From Chitinophaga eiseniae (GTDB lineage: Bacteria > Bacteroidota > Bacteroidia > Chitinophagales > Chitinophagaceae): a stretch of 64,000 nt of DNA. Location of the stretch: the NCBI RefSeq assembly GCF_900167135.1, contig NZ_FUWZ01000003.1:1-64000 (forward strand), given 5' to 3'. The notes beneath the pieces were generated by a model. It was not told where the DNA came from, made no database searches, and worked only from the letters and a program-made list of their open reading frames with translations. This document shows, piece by piece, positions 17,616-26,831 of the stretch (the first letter of the stretch is position 1; every line of letters starts with the position of its first letter). The position numbers were made by a program, and so were the translations under genes.

Positions 17616-20600
17616 CTATTGATCGTTCCGGATAATGGTGATAAATCCTTTCCACACGCGGGAAGTACCGTTGACGGTGAGCACATAATAATACGTGCCT
17701 TCTGCCAGCGGGTGACCGTTCAGCGTACCGTCCCAATCGTTGCTATAGTTACGGCGCTGGTATACCAGTCTGCCTGCACGGTCAAATATTTTCACTTCAT
17801 TGTCTGGATAACTGTCCAGGTTTCGGATGATCCAGCGGTCGTTTTTACCGTCGCCGTTGGGTGTGAGCAGGTTGGTAGCGTCCAGTTTATAATCATCCGT
17901 CACCCGGATGGAGATGGTGGCCATAGCGCTGCAACCGGCGGCGCTGGTACCTGTCACCTGGTAGGTGGCGTCCGCTGTTGGTTTTACCGTCAGCGTAGGC
18001 TCCTGCAGGCTTCCGCTGGTGCCACCGGCGGGCTTCCAGCTGTAGGCCGCGGCGCCTGTTGCCGTCAGCATAACGATATCACCTTTGGAGATGGTACCGC
18101 CTTTATCGCTGCTGATGCTGACACCAGGCAGCGGGTTGACCGTCAGGAAGAATGTCTGGCTGTAGGTGTCTTTACCGCCGTTGTCCGTACCGCCGTCATC
18201 CTTCATGGTGATGGTAACGGCCGCAGAGCCGCCGCCGATGCCGGGTTTCAGCTGATAGCGGATGGTATTGGTGACCACATCTGCCTTTAATATATCGAAG
18301 TAGGGCTGGCTGGCCGCCAGGGTGATGGTATAATGCTGGTCAGCCTCTACCGGCGACACACCGGTGAGTTGTATGGTTTGTACCGCGGAGGTAGCGCAGA
18401 GATATACATCTGCTACAGGGTCCATTACCGGCTGTTTGTTGACATAAGAGATCCGGACCTTCACAGTAACGGGAACGGCTGCACTGGTATTGAGACCATC
18501 GCTGGCCGTTACCTTCAGGGTAATGGTTTTACCCGCGACAGCGCGCAGCAGCGTATTGTCTTTAACCGTAATGCGGCCGCCGGCAGCGAGGGACAGCGCG
18601 CCACCGGAGCCGTCTGCCACCAGCGTCCAGCCCTGCACGGTACCGGATGCATCAGTACCCTGCAACTGGCCCACTAGGGTGCCGGCGGGACTGTTATCAT
18701 CAATATCGAATGACTGCTGACCGATAGCCGGCGCCGTTGCATCGTATTGCAGGCCAAGCTGGTTAGAGGCGAGATTGCCATTACCCGCATCGTCTGACAC
18801 TACGCCGGCCGGCAGTTGCACGGCGACATTCCCATCCGCCGCGGGGGTAATCAGCACCGAGTAATGGATATTATCTGTTGTTTGCAGCTGGCTGGCCACA
18901 CCATTGGTCACCTGTAAAGCCGCAACAGTAAGGCCGTGAACAGGGTCCGCAAACGTCAGGTCTACGGTAAACGGCCTGTTGATACGGCCGGAGCTGGCAG
19001 AAGACAGCGTAACGGCCGGGCGGTTTGTTTTCACCAGCACGCCGCTGGTGGCAGGCACCTGCTGCAGCGCCGGCACCGCATTATTGCCGGCCGCGTCTTT
19101 CATGGCGCCGCCATTCAATGCGATGGCATTGCCCACGCCGATACCGTCGGGGTCCATATCGCCCTGCTGAACGACATAGAGGAATTGCAGTGTAGCCGTA
19201 CCTGTGCCGCCTATGTAAGTAGCCTGCACGGTTTGGGTACCGATAGTCAGTGGCATGGAAGGCACGCCTGTCACGTTCACCGGTTCAGACAGCTGGGCGC
19301 TGAAGTTCAGCGACTGCCCGGCTTTGTACGTCCCGTTAGAGGGCACGCTTACGTTGATGACCATAGGGGCTGTTACATCTGCGGTAAGCAGGATAGTATT
19401 GGAGGCCTGGTTGTCATTACCTGCTATATTCCTCGCTATGCCGGAAGGCACTAAAAGCGTCAGAGGGCCATCTGCCGAAGGCGTTACTAAAGCTGTATAG
19501 GTAATGTTATCGATAGTTTGCAGCTGGCTCACTACCGCATTCATAGTGGTAATACCAGTCGCCGTAAACCCGTTGACCGCCTCACTGAAAGTGATGGTCA
19601 TCAGGAAAGGTTGCCGCACGGGACTTACAGCAGCAGTGCTGATGACCACGGACGGACGTTGTGTGTTGACAAACACGCCGCTGGTATTACCGACGTTATT
19701 TAATGTGAGATTGGCATTGTTGCCGGCCGCGTCTTTCAGCGTACCAGCGTTAAGCTGAATGCCTGTTCCCAGCGTGATGCCATTCATATCCATATCTCCG
19801 TTCTGAACCGTATAACTGAATTGCAGTGTAGCCGTACCCGTGCCGCCGGCATAGGTTGCCTGCACGGTCTGGCTACCGATGATCACCGGTATGGAAGGCG
19901 TACCCGTCACAGTCACCGGTTCAGACATGGTTACCTTGAAATTCAGCGGTTGCCCGGTAGTGTAGTAACCGTTAGCAGGGGCGTCTACGCGGGCGACCAG
20001 AGGCGCTGTTATTTTTGCCTGGAGACTAAGCATATTGGACGCCACGTTATCGTTCTGGCCCACGTTCAGCGCCATGCCGGCAGGCACCTGCACCGTTACG
20101 TTACCATCTGCCGAAGGCGTTATCATCGTTGTGTAAGTGATATTATCAGTGGTTTGCAGCACGCCCGCGGTACCATTGTTAATATGGATACCGCCGGTTG
20201 TAAATCCTGTGACCGCTTCGCTGAAAGTAATCGTCACAGGGAAGGGCTGCCGCACAGGGCTGACAGCGGTGGTGGTGACAGAAACCGTTGGATGTTGTGT
20301 ATTGACAAACACACCGCTGGTGTTACCAATGTTGACCAGAATCGGACTAGCGGCGTTGCCGGCTATATCTTTTACGATACCGTTGAGCACCCTTCCCAGG
20401 GTGATGCCGTCCATGTCCATGAAACCATCCTGGACAGTGCAGCTGAATTCCAGTGTAGTCGTGCCCGTACCACCGGTAAGGGTGGCCGGTACTATCGCCC
20501 CTCCGATGTACACTGTTAACTGGGTAGCGGCGGTGGCCGTCACCGGTTCTGACATATTCAGGACGAAATTCAGTTGCTGACCGGCGTTATAATAGCCGGG

Positions 20601-23600
20601 AGACGGGACGCCGACGCTGGTCACCACCGGTGCGGTCATATCAGCCTGCAGGTTGAGTATATTGGATGCCGTATTAGCGTTGCCCGCTACGCTCCTGACA
20701 ACGCCGGCAGGGACCATAATGGTCAGGACGCCGTCTGAAGGCGTGATCAATGCTGTATAGGTAATGTTATCACTGGTAAGCAACTGGCTTGCATTCCCAT
20801 TAATGACATCAATATTACTTTCAGCAAAGCCGGTAACAGCTTCACTAAAAGTAATTTTCAGCAAAAACGCCTGGGTAATGGGACTTGTTGCGGCGGTGTT
20901 GATTGTCACGCCGGGTTGCCGGGTGTTCACAAACACGCGGCTGGTATTGCCCACATTGTTGAAACCCGGGAGCGTGTTGTTGCCGGCCACATCTTTCACT
21001 GTACCGCCGTTCAACTGAAGGGCGGCTCCCACGCTAATCCCGTCCATGTCATTATCACCATTCTTTACCACATACACAAATGTGAGGGCATTGGTACCGG
21101 AACCACTGGTATAGGTGGCCTGTACCGTCTCTGCACCGATGATCACCGGGATGGAAGGCAAACCTGTTACCGCCACCCCTTCCGAAAAGTTTGCGACAAA
21201 GTTGAGCGGTTCACCGGCTATGTAGTAGTTATCACGGGGAACGGCAATGCTGGTGATCTCCGGCTTTGTAGCGTCGTAAGCTAGCGTGAGGGTATTGGAA
21301 GCCGTATTACCGGTGTTGGCATTGTTTGTAACAACATCTGCCGGCAGCGTGACAATAACGGTACCGTCAATCGATGGAGTGATGGTCGCTGTATAGGTCT
21401 GATTATCGGCCGTCGCCAGGTTGGAAAGCGTGCCATTGGTTACCTGGAAAGCAGCTCCGGTGAGGCCGGTTACCGCTTCGCTGAAAGTAGCCGTGATCGT
21501 AAATGCGCTGCTGACCGGAGAAGCGGCGGCGGTGGACAAAGTCACCGTCGGCGTGGCTGCATTCACGAGCACGCCCGTCATGGAAGGGATACCCTGTAAT
21601 GTCAGGTCTGCATCATTACCGGCAGCATCTTTGATGGTGCCGCCATTCAGCTGAATGGTATTATCCAGCGTGATGCCGTCTGCGTCCATATCTCCCGGTA
21701 TTACCTGATAAACGAAGAACAGGCGGTCGTTTCCGCCGGCGCCGATATAACGGGCCAGCCCCGCTTTATTGCCGACCGTCACGGCCAGGTACGGTGATCC
21801 TGTTACGATGACAGGCTCGTTGTACCACACAGAGAAGTTCATGACGCGGCCGGCAGCATAGACGCCGGCGGAGGGCACGTCAACGCTATTCGCCTGCGGC
21901 GGCGTGGCATCATACGTCACATTCAGGGTATTGGAGGCACTGTTGCCTGTGCCGGCTATATTCGTAGCCGCATTGGCTGGCAGGGAAATATCAACGTTGC
22001 CGCTCTGCCGGGGTTTTACCTGCGCAGTATAAGTAATGTTATCTGTTGTTTGCAGGTTGCTGATGTCGGCGTTTGCAGCATTAAAAGCTGATGCCAGCAG
22101 TCCGTCCATCTTTTCGGAAAAAACTGCTGTTATGGTAAAGTCATGGTTCAATGGTGAAACGGCCGTAGTGCCCAGCGTAACAGAAGGTACAGCTGTGTAT
22201 ACCTTTACCTGCGAAGTACTGCCGACATTTTGCAGGGCTGGTAGTGCGCCGTTACCGGCAGCATCCTCCAGGGTACCGTTGTTCAGGGCAAGGCCGCTCC
22301 CAACAGCGATACCATCCATATCCATATCACCGTTCTGCACAATATACCTGAAGAGAAATACCGTCCCGGAAGTATTACTGATATAATCGGCCAGTATGGT
22401 TTTACTACCGATAATCACCGGCAGTGTAGGCCTTCCCGTTATCGTCACCGGTTCAGACATGGTGACATAGAAGTCCAGCGGTTTGCCTGTGCGGTAGTAT
22501 CCATCGGCGGGCACCGCCACGCTCGTTACTTTTGGCGGGGTTACATCCCAGGTGAAGGTCAGTGTGTTGGACGGCAGGTTTATATTATCTCCCTCTTTCT
22601 GCTGCACGGTCCCCATCGGTAAATACAAGGAATAAGGTCCTTCCCGCGTAGGCGTAGGCGCAAGCAGAAAGGTGAAAGTGCTGTCGTTCACCTTCAACTG
22701 GTCGCTGACGGTTACATTCAAAATGTTCAGGTCTGATACGCTCAGTCCCACCACCGGTTCACTGAAACTCAGCGTCAGGCGGAATGGTTGGCTATAAACA
22801 GTTTTTTCCAGGGAGAGGACACAGGTGGGCATGGTTGTATTTACCCTGACGGCAACGGTATTTCCCACATTATTCAGCGTCAGGATGGCATCATTTCCTA
22901 CCTGGTCACGAATCGTAGCGCCATTTAACTGCAGGTTGCCCACCGCGATGCCGTCCATGTCCCTGTCGCCTGGTGCTACCTTGTAGGAGAAACTCAGCTT
23001 GTTGGGTGCATTATTGCCCTGGCAGGTAGCCTGTTTTACGGCTGAGCCGATGGTCAGTTCCAGGTAAGGGGCGCCACCACCGGTGTTCATCACAATATCT
23101 TCATCAAAAGAAACATCGAAAGATATGTCGTCGCCCACATGGTAATATCCATTTGGCGGAACAGCGACCAATGTCACAGCCGGTTTCTGCTGATCGGCCG
23201 TGACAGTTATCTTATTGGAGGCGCTGTTGCCGGTACCGGCGATGTTCACCGCTACATTCGCCGGCAGTAAAACTTCTACCGGCCCGTCGGCGAAGTTGCC
23301 GATGGTCGCTACGAAGAGGTTATTGGCGCCCTGCAGGCCGGTCACTTCCCCGTTGCTAACCTGAAAATCCTCTTTTGCTAATCCCGTTACCGGCTCACTG
23401 AAAGTAAGGGTGACGATAAAAGGAGCGTTGACCTTCGCCGGGGCGCCGGTTGTCAGCACTACAGTGGGGGCCGCCGTATGTACTTTCACCCCGCTGAGGT
23501 CTGGCGGGGTCCCCAGGGTCAACAGTGCGCCGGTACCGGCTGTACTTTGGATGGTACCGCCGTTTAACTGTATATCCGTTCCGATAGCAATGCCGGCAGT

Positions 23601-25598
23601 GCCTTCATCGCCTGGTTGTACCGTATAGCTGAAAGTCAGAGTATTGGTGCCTGTGCCGCCGGTATACCTCGCCTCTACGGTAGCAGCCCCTATCCCTACA
23701 GGCAGGAATGGAGTGCCTGTTACCATTACCGGCGAAGAGAAGGTAACGCTGAAGTCCAGGGAAGTACCTGCATTGTAATAGCCATCAACGGGCACGTTGA
23801 GCCCTGTCACCGCTGGCGACGTTTCCACGGTCCAGCTATAGGGCTTCCAGGCGGACTGGTTTCCGGCCGGATCGGTAGCCCTGATCTCCAGCACATGGGT
23901 CCCAACGCTCATACCGGTGAGTACCAGCGGGCTGGTGGTAGCGCTGGGAGTGCTGCCATCGAGGCGGGCCTCAAAGCTGGCGGACTCATTGGCCATAAAG
24001 GCAAATGCCGCCTGGGTGCTGGAGGTAGACGTCGGAGGGCCGGTAGTGATGGTCACCAAAGGAGCCTGGGTATCGAGCGTAATGTCCTTTTGAATAATCT
24101 GATAATTCCCTGTCTGGTCCTGCACTTTCATGTACACGGTCTTCTTTCCGTCTGCCGGTGGCAGCGACCAGGTCACCAGCGGGGTAAGGGGCTGTGCAGC
24201 GCTATATGTCACGCCATCATTGGAAAATGCCATCGTCACTCCCGAAGAAGCGTCACTGGCGGTGACATCCAATGTTACAGTTGTATTGTTAGTATAGGCG
24301 GCGCCGTTATTGATCATCAACGCGCCGGAAGGCGGTGTTCTGTCAATGGCATAGGCCGAAGCCGTAACAGGCGCACTATTGACAGGGTTTATCATATTAT
24401 TGCCGGTCAGCACCAGCGCCAGCGTACCATCTCCCGTGCCGGTACTGACATCCACGGTATAATACCCGGGATACGATTGTACCTGCGTTACGGTAGCAGC
24501 GGCAATACTTCCCGTAGTACTTACTGAGAATGCTTCTTTTGGCGGCGTGCTGGTCAGGGTTGGATTGAACGCTACTTTGTAACGCACGCTGGCCGCGTTG
24601 GTAGGGCTGTTATTCATCAGCGACATCTCTGTCACCGTAACCGGCGTGGCTGTTAATTTTCTGATGCCGGGGGATGTATACTGGTTATAATAGATCGTGG
24701 AGCTGGCCCTGTCCACCATAATTCCCCACGGTAATTGCGGCGGATCGTTATTGGATATAGTAGCGGAGATGCCGCTTTGCAGATAGGAAGGCCACATTGT
24801 TTCGGGATCGAACCGCCAGATTACGCCGGATGCCCCATTGCCGGAACCGGCATCCACAGCGTAAAGATAACCAGCGTCATCGCATGTCAGGGAAGTGTAG
24901 GTACCGGAACCGTGTTTCGTCGGTACCGTCTCCCCGTTCTTCAGCCTGTAGATATTGTTTTTATTGGAGAAATCCCAGAAACCGGTGAAATAGATGGTAT
25001 TGTTTTTATCTACTGCCAGCCCGGTAGGATGGGATGTAAACGTAGTATTCTGCATCCCGTCATACAACACTGTTCCGGCGCCCGACTCGTTGCCTTTGGC
25101 ATACTTCATCAACCGGGCAATCCCTGAGGCCCCGTCCTCTTCCATCACGATCAGGTTCTCCTGCTGATCGAAGGCCAGGTTAATGTAGCCGGTGCCGGAC
25201 CTCACGGTCTCCACAGGCAAATAATCCGTACCATTAAAACGTAATCGCATCACCCGGCCAAATCCAATGCCCCCGTCGGAAGCCGTAAAGTACACGTCGC
25301 CATTCGCGTTGACGGCTATTCCCCAGTAGTAGTCATCATACGGAACATAACTCGGACTGGTGTAAATCCAGTTGAGGTTTCCCGTACTACCGTTAAGAAA
25401 CTTCGTAATAACACTACACGAACTTCCGGCACTATAAGCAATCGAATAGATGTTGTTGAACTTGTCGCGGGTAATAGCCGTCTGAAGGGGGGTGTTTGAA
25501 AAATCAGTTACACTGAACTGCGCGCTTGCAGGCATGACCAGCAGCAGGCACCATAATAAACAGGACCATCCGGAGCGGATGAGTGTAGGGATATGCAT
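17616..25598 (-). CDS. Giant T9SS-exported surface protein with eight tandem double-Ig repeats
   Basis: This 2660-residue protein has a signal peptide (ends MPASAQ, about residue 27). A beta-propeller of NHL/SMP-like blades follows at about 30-330 (GIAVNANGDVYFTASDGG; GLAVDKNNTIYFTG). A short Ig/chitobiase-C-like region at about 420-590 contains the segment DGKKTVYMKVQDQTGNYQ. Next come eight tandem repeats of about 213 residues (about 593-2286). Each has an A half (PxxGYYxxGxxLxFxVxxSEPVxVTG, then GDMDMDGI and NGGTxKDAAGN) and a B half (TFSEAVxGFT, DNITYTAxxTPSADG, NxASNxLxL). After the repeats are a cadherin-like stretch, a PKD-like domain and a gliding-motility-associated C-terminal domain (LLTPNGDGKNDRWIIRNLDSYP). 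The tail predicts type IX secretion with type B attachment. Likely a surface adhesin or sheath protein. PorP/SprF follows directly. Confidence 0.92.
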   Translation of the reverse strand: MHIPTLIRSGWSCLLWCLLLVMPASAQFSVTDFSNTPLQTAITRDKFNNIYSIAYSAGSSCSVITKFLNGSTGNLNWIYTSPSYVPYDDYYWGIAVNANGDVYFTASDGGIGFGRVMRLRFNGTDYLPVETVRSGTGYINLAFDQQENLIVMEEDGASGIARLMKYAKGNESGAGTVLYDGMQNTTFTSHPTGLAVDKNNTIYFTGFWDFSNKNNIYRLKNGETVPTKHGSGTYTSLTCDDAGYLYAVDAGSGNGASGVIWRFDPETMWPSYLQSGISATISNNDPPQLPWGIMVDRASSTIYYNQYTSPGIRKLTATPVTVTEMSLMNNSPTNAASVRYKVAFNPTLTSTPPKEAFSVSTTGSIAAATVTQVQSYPGYYTVDVSTGTGDGTLALVLTGNNMINPVNSAPVTASAYAIDRTPPSGALMINNGAAYTNNTTVTLDVTASDASSGVTMAFSNDGVTYSAAQPLTPLVTWSLPPADGKKTVYMKVQDQTGNYQIIQKDITLDTQAPLVTITTGPPTSTSSTQAAFAFMANESASFEARLDGSTPSATTSPLVLTGMSVGTHVLEIRATDPAGNQSAWKPYSWTVETSPAVTGLNVPVDGYYNAGTSLDFSVTFSSPVMVTGTPFLPVGIGAATVEARYTGGTGTNTLTFSYTVQPGDEGTAGIAIGTDIQLNGGTIQSTAGTGALLTLGTPPDLSGVKVHTAAPTVVLTTGAPAKVNAPFIVTLTFSEPVTGLAKEDFQVSNGEVTGLQGANNLFVATIGNFADGPVEVLLPANVAVNIAGTGNSASNKITVTADQQKPAVTLVAVPPNGYYHVGDDISFDVSFDEDIVMNTGGGAPYLELTIGSAVKQATCQGNNAPNKLSFSYKVAPGDRDMDGIAVGNLQLNGATIRDQVGNDAILTLNNVGNTVAVRVNTTMPTCVLSLEKTVYSQPFRLTLSFSEPVVGLSVSDLNILNVTVSDQLKVNDSTFTFLLAPTPTREGPYSLYLPMGTVQQKEGDNINLPSNTLTFTWDVTPPKVTSVAVPADGYYRTGKPLDFYVTMSEPVTITGRPTLPVIIGSKTILADYISNTSGTVFLFRYIVQNGDMDMDGIAVGSGLALNNGTLEDAAGNGALPALQNVGSTSQVKVYTAVPSVTLGTTAVSPLNHDFTITAVFSEKMDGLLASAFNAANADISNLQTTDNITYTAQVKPRQSGNVDISLPANAATNIAGTGNSASNTLNVTYDATPPQANSVDVPSAGVYAAGRVMNFSVWYNEPVIVTGSPYLAVTVGNKAGLARYIGAGGNDRLFFVYQVIPGDMDADGITLDNTIQLNGGTIKDAAGNDADLTLQGIPSMTGVLVNAATPTVTLSTAAASPVSSAFTITATFSEAVTGLTGAAFQVTNGTLSNLATADNQTYTATITPSIDGTVIVTLPADVVTNNANTGNTASNTLTLAYDATKPEITSIAVPRDNYYIAGEPLNFVANFSEGVAVTGLPSIPVIIGAETVQATYTSGSGTNALTFVYVVKNGDNDMDGISVGAALQLNGGTVKDVAGNNTLPGFNNVGNTSRVFVNTRQPGVTINTAATSPITQAFLLKITFSEAVTGFAESNIDVINGNASQLLTSDNITYTALITPSDGVLTIMVPAGVVRSVAGNANTASNILNLQADMTAPVVTSVGVPSPGYYNAGQQLNFVLNMSEPVTATAATQLTVYIGGAIVPATLTGGTGTTTLEFSCTVQDGFMDMDGITLGRVLNGIVKDIAGNAASPILVNIGNTSGVFVNTQHPTVSVTTTAVSPVRQPFPVTITFSEAVTGFTTGGIHINNGTAGVLQTTDNITYTTMITPSADGNVTVQVPAGMALNVGQNDNVASNMLSLQAKITAPLVARVDAPANGYYTTGQPLNFKVTMSEPVTVTGTPSIPVIIGSQTVQATYAGGTGTATLQFSYTVQNGDMDMNGITLGTGIQLNAGTLKDAAGNNANLTLNNVGNTSGVFVNTQRPSVVISTAAVSPVRQPFLMTITFSEAVNGFTATGITTMNAVVSQLQTIDNITYTALVTPSADGPLTLLVPSGIARNIAGNDNQASNTILLTADVTAPMVINVSVPSNGTYKAGQSLNFSAQLSEPVNVTGVPSMPLTIGTQTVQATYIGGTGTATLQFLYVVQQGDMDPDGIGVGNAIALNGGAMKDAAGNNAVPALQQVPATSGVLVKTNRPAVTLSSASSGRINRPFTVDLTFADPVHGLTVAALQVTNGVASQLQTTDNIHYSVLITPAADGNVAVQLPAGVVSDDAGNGNLASNQLGLQYDATAPAIGQQSFDIDDNSPAGTLVGQLQGTDASGTVQGWTLVADGSGGALSLAAGGRITVKDNTLLRAVAGKTITLKVTASDGLNTSAAVPVTVKVRISYVNKQPVMDPVADVYLCATSAVQTIQLTGVSPVEADQHYTITLAASQPYFDILKADVVTNTIRYQLKPGIGGGSAAVTITMKDDGGTDNGGKDTYSQTFFLTVNPLPGVSISSDKGGTISKGDIVMLTATGAAAYSWKPAGGTSGSLQEPTLTVKPTADATYQVTGTSAAGCSAMATISIRVTDDYKLDATNLLTPNGDGKNDRWIIRNLDSYPDNEVKIFDRAGRLVYQRRNYSNDWDGTLNGHPLAEGTYYYVLTVNGTSRVWKGFITIIRNDQ
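18740..23830 (-). repeat. Eight tandem ~640-bp coding repeats
   Basis: The repeats lie inside the giant surface protein gene. Unit boundaries fall near 23830, 23180, 22540, 21900, 21260, 20630, 20000, 19360 and 18745, so the period is about 640 bp (213 residues). Units 5-8 are the most alike at protein level, while units 1 and 2 have diverged most (unit 2 has an acidic substitution FDEDIVM for SEPVTV). This points to later duplications at the C-terminal side. The units are prone to recombination, so copy number may vary between strains. Confidence 0.85.
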
Positions 25599-26228
25599 AC
25601 AATTGAATTAACGGCAAACAGGTTTTAATGGAAATGCCGGTCCGAGCATCTTCATGCGCCTGTTTGTTTTGATAGAACAAGATTTTGTCAGGGAATATAT
25701 ACAGTACGGTTATCTGGCGTTGACGGCTATACGCAGTATCACCTGGGAAAGTCCCGCGAATAAGTTATCATGTCTTCCGGAATGACCAGATGGCAACCGG
25801 TGATGGACGTGATCAACACAGGTATAGCGCAGTCAGTCTTTTGAGAAAAATGCTGATTTTCAGTTTGGTACATACGATCGTTGTGGTTTACGCGGGTTGC
25901 GATGGACAAAAGTGAGCGGTTTGACTTTGGATATCCGGCTAAAATTATGATGGCCGCAAAGGTATTCATTTTTTTAACTCATATCCGGGGATTTTCCCCG
26001 TTGCCGCATAAGGACTATCCCTTCCGTCAATGCCGGCAGTAGCGCTGTACCAGCTTCTATCCATTTTCTTATCATGATGTTTTTATCTATCTGCAACGGG
26101 TATACGAAATATTCTCCTGCTGGTGTTACCTGAAAATCAAGTTTTAGATTATCGTCCGGCGTTGAAAAAGTTTGCCGTATATTGTGCAACGAAAAACCAA
26201 CAAACTGCTTGATATTAAACGATCCCAT
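25599..26228. other. 630-bp intergenic region
   Basis: This is the divergent region between the giant surface protein gene and the small gene at 26229. Two minus-strand open frames (25739-25969 and 25974-26228) show no recognisable domain and no operon logic; the second would start on the base next to the plus-strand start. I see no clear hairpin or repeat. It probably holds the promoters of both flanking genes, but I cannot point to a good consensus site. Confidence 0.4.
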
Positions 26229-26642
26229 ATGTCTTCCTTACAAGAATTTGCCCTGAACTCTGACGGACGTGCCGAACCGGTCTTCCTGGCCCAATTGATA
26301 CCTTTTGCGCAGGCCAATGGCTCCGGCTCGTTCTACGCATTATGGCAGCACAACGACAGCACCGATCTGAACGAACTGCCGGTGGGGGTCTTCGGAGACG
26401 AAGGCGGTGAATATGGCGTAGCAGAAAATCTTAACCGGTTTTTGCAACTGCTGACCATCGATGCAGAACCGATGATCTTCGATGGTGTCAACTACTTTCG
26501 GGAACAGCACCCGACAGGTCATTTCCGGAGGAGCCAGGCAGCGGGTACTGCGGTTGAAGAACAGGCGGGGCACAGTATACCTGCAGGGCGTCTCTATAAA
26601 ACTTATCCAGCAGGGAATTGTCATCATTATTTCAATAAATAA
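26229..26642 (+). CDS. Small cytoplasmic protein of unknown function
   Basis: This 137-residue protein has no signal peptide. It contains LIPFAQANGSGSFYALWQHN, then ELPVGVFGDEGGEYGVAENL and FLQLLTIDAEPM. That pattern recalls a family of Bacteroidota proteins related to SMI1/KNR4-like (SUKH) or immunity-type folds, which read GSGSFYA-W and VFGDEGG. I recall such proteins with a conserved acidic C-terminal part. Here the last 45 residues (from about HPTGHFRRSQ) look drifted, so the tail may be altered by a small frameshift. The start at 26229 is preferred over the in-frame ATG at 26172, which lacks family-like sequence. Function not assigned. Confidence 0.6.
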   Translation: MSSLQEFALNSDGRAEPVFLAQLIPFAQANGSGSFYALWQHNDSTDLNELPVGVFGDEGGEYGVAENLNRFLQLLTIDAEPMIFDGVNYFREQHPTGHFRRSQAAGTAVEEQAGHSIPAGRLYKTYPAGNCHHYFNK

Positions 26643-26831
26643 CTAAAATAGTTTTATCTATTTCGTATCTTAGAGACCAAGACTTACTACAACAATGTAC
26701 AACTGTTCAGAAAACCTGGCGGTCAGGTAGTCACACCGGTATCCTGATAAGCCTGAAAGTAAAATGGCATCATTGCAATCAAGACCCTCAATTGATAACT
26801 TTGACCCAATAAAAAAACCCACAACGAATGT

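Noticed and set aside
18740..23830. Periodic repeats considered as a CRISPR array or tandem non-coding repeat
   Set aside because: The period is about 640 bp, in frame within one coding sequence, and codes for Ig-like domains; there are no short repeats with unique spacers.
23616..24527. 303-codon plus-strand frame
   Set aside because: Antisense to the giant surface protein; composition rich in Arg/Gly/His as expected of a shadow.
25739..26228. Two minus-strand frames of 76 and 84 codons
   Set aside because: No domain, no operon link, and the second starts on the base next to the start of the plus-strand gene. Not supported as genes.
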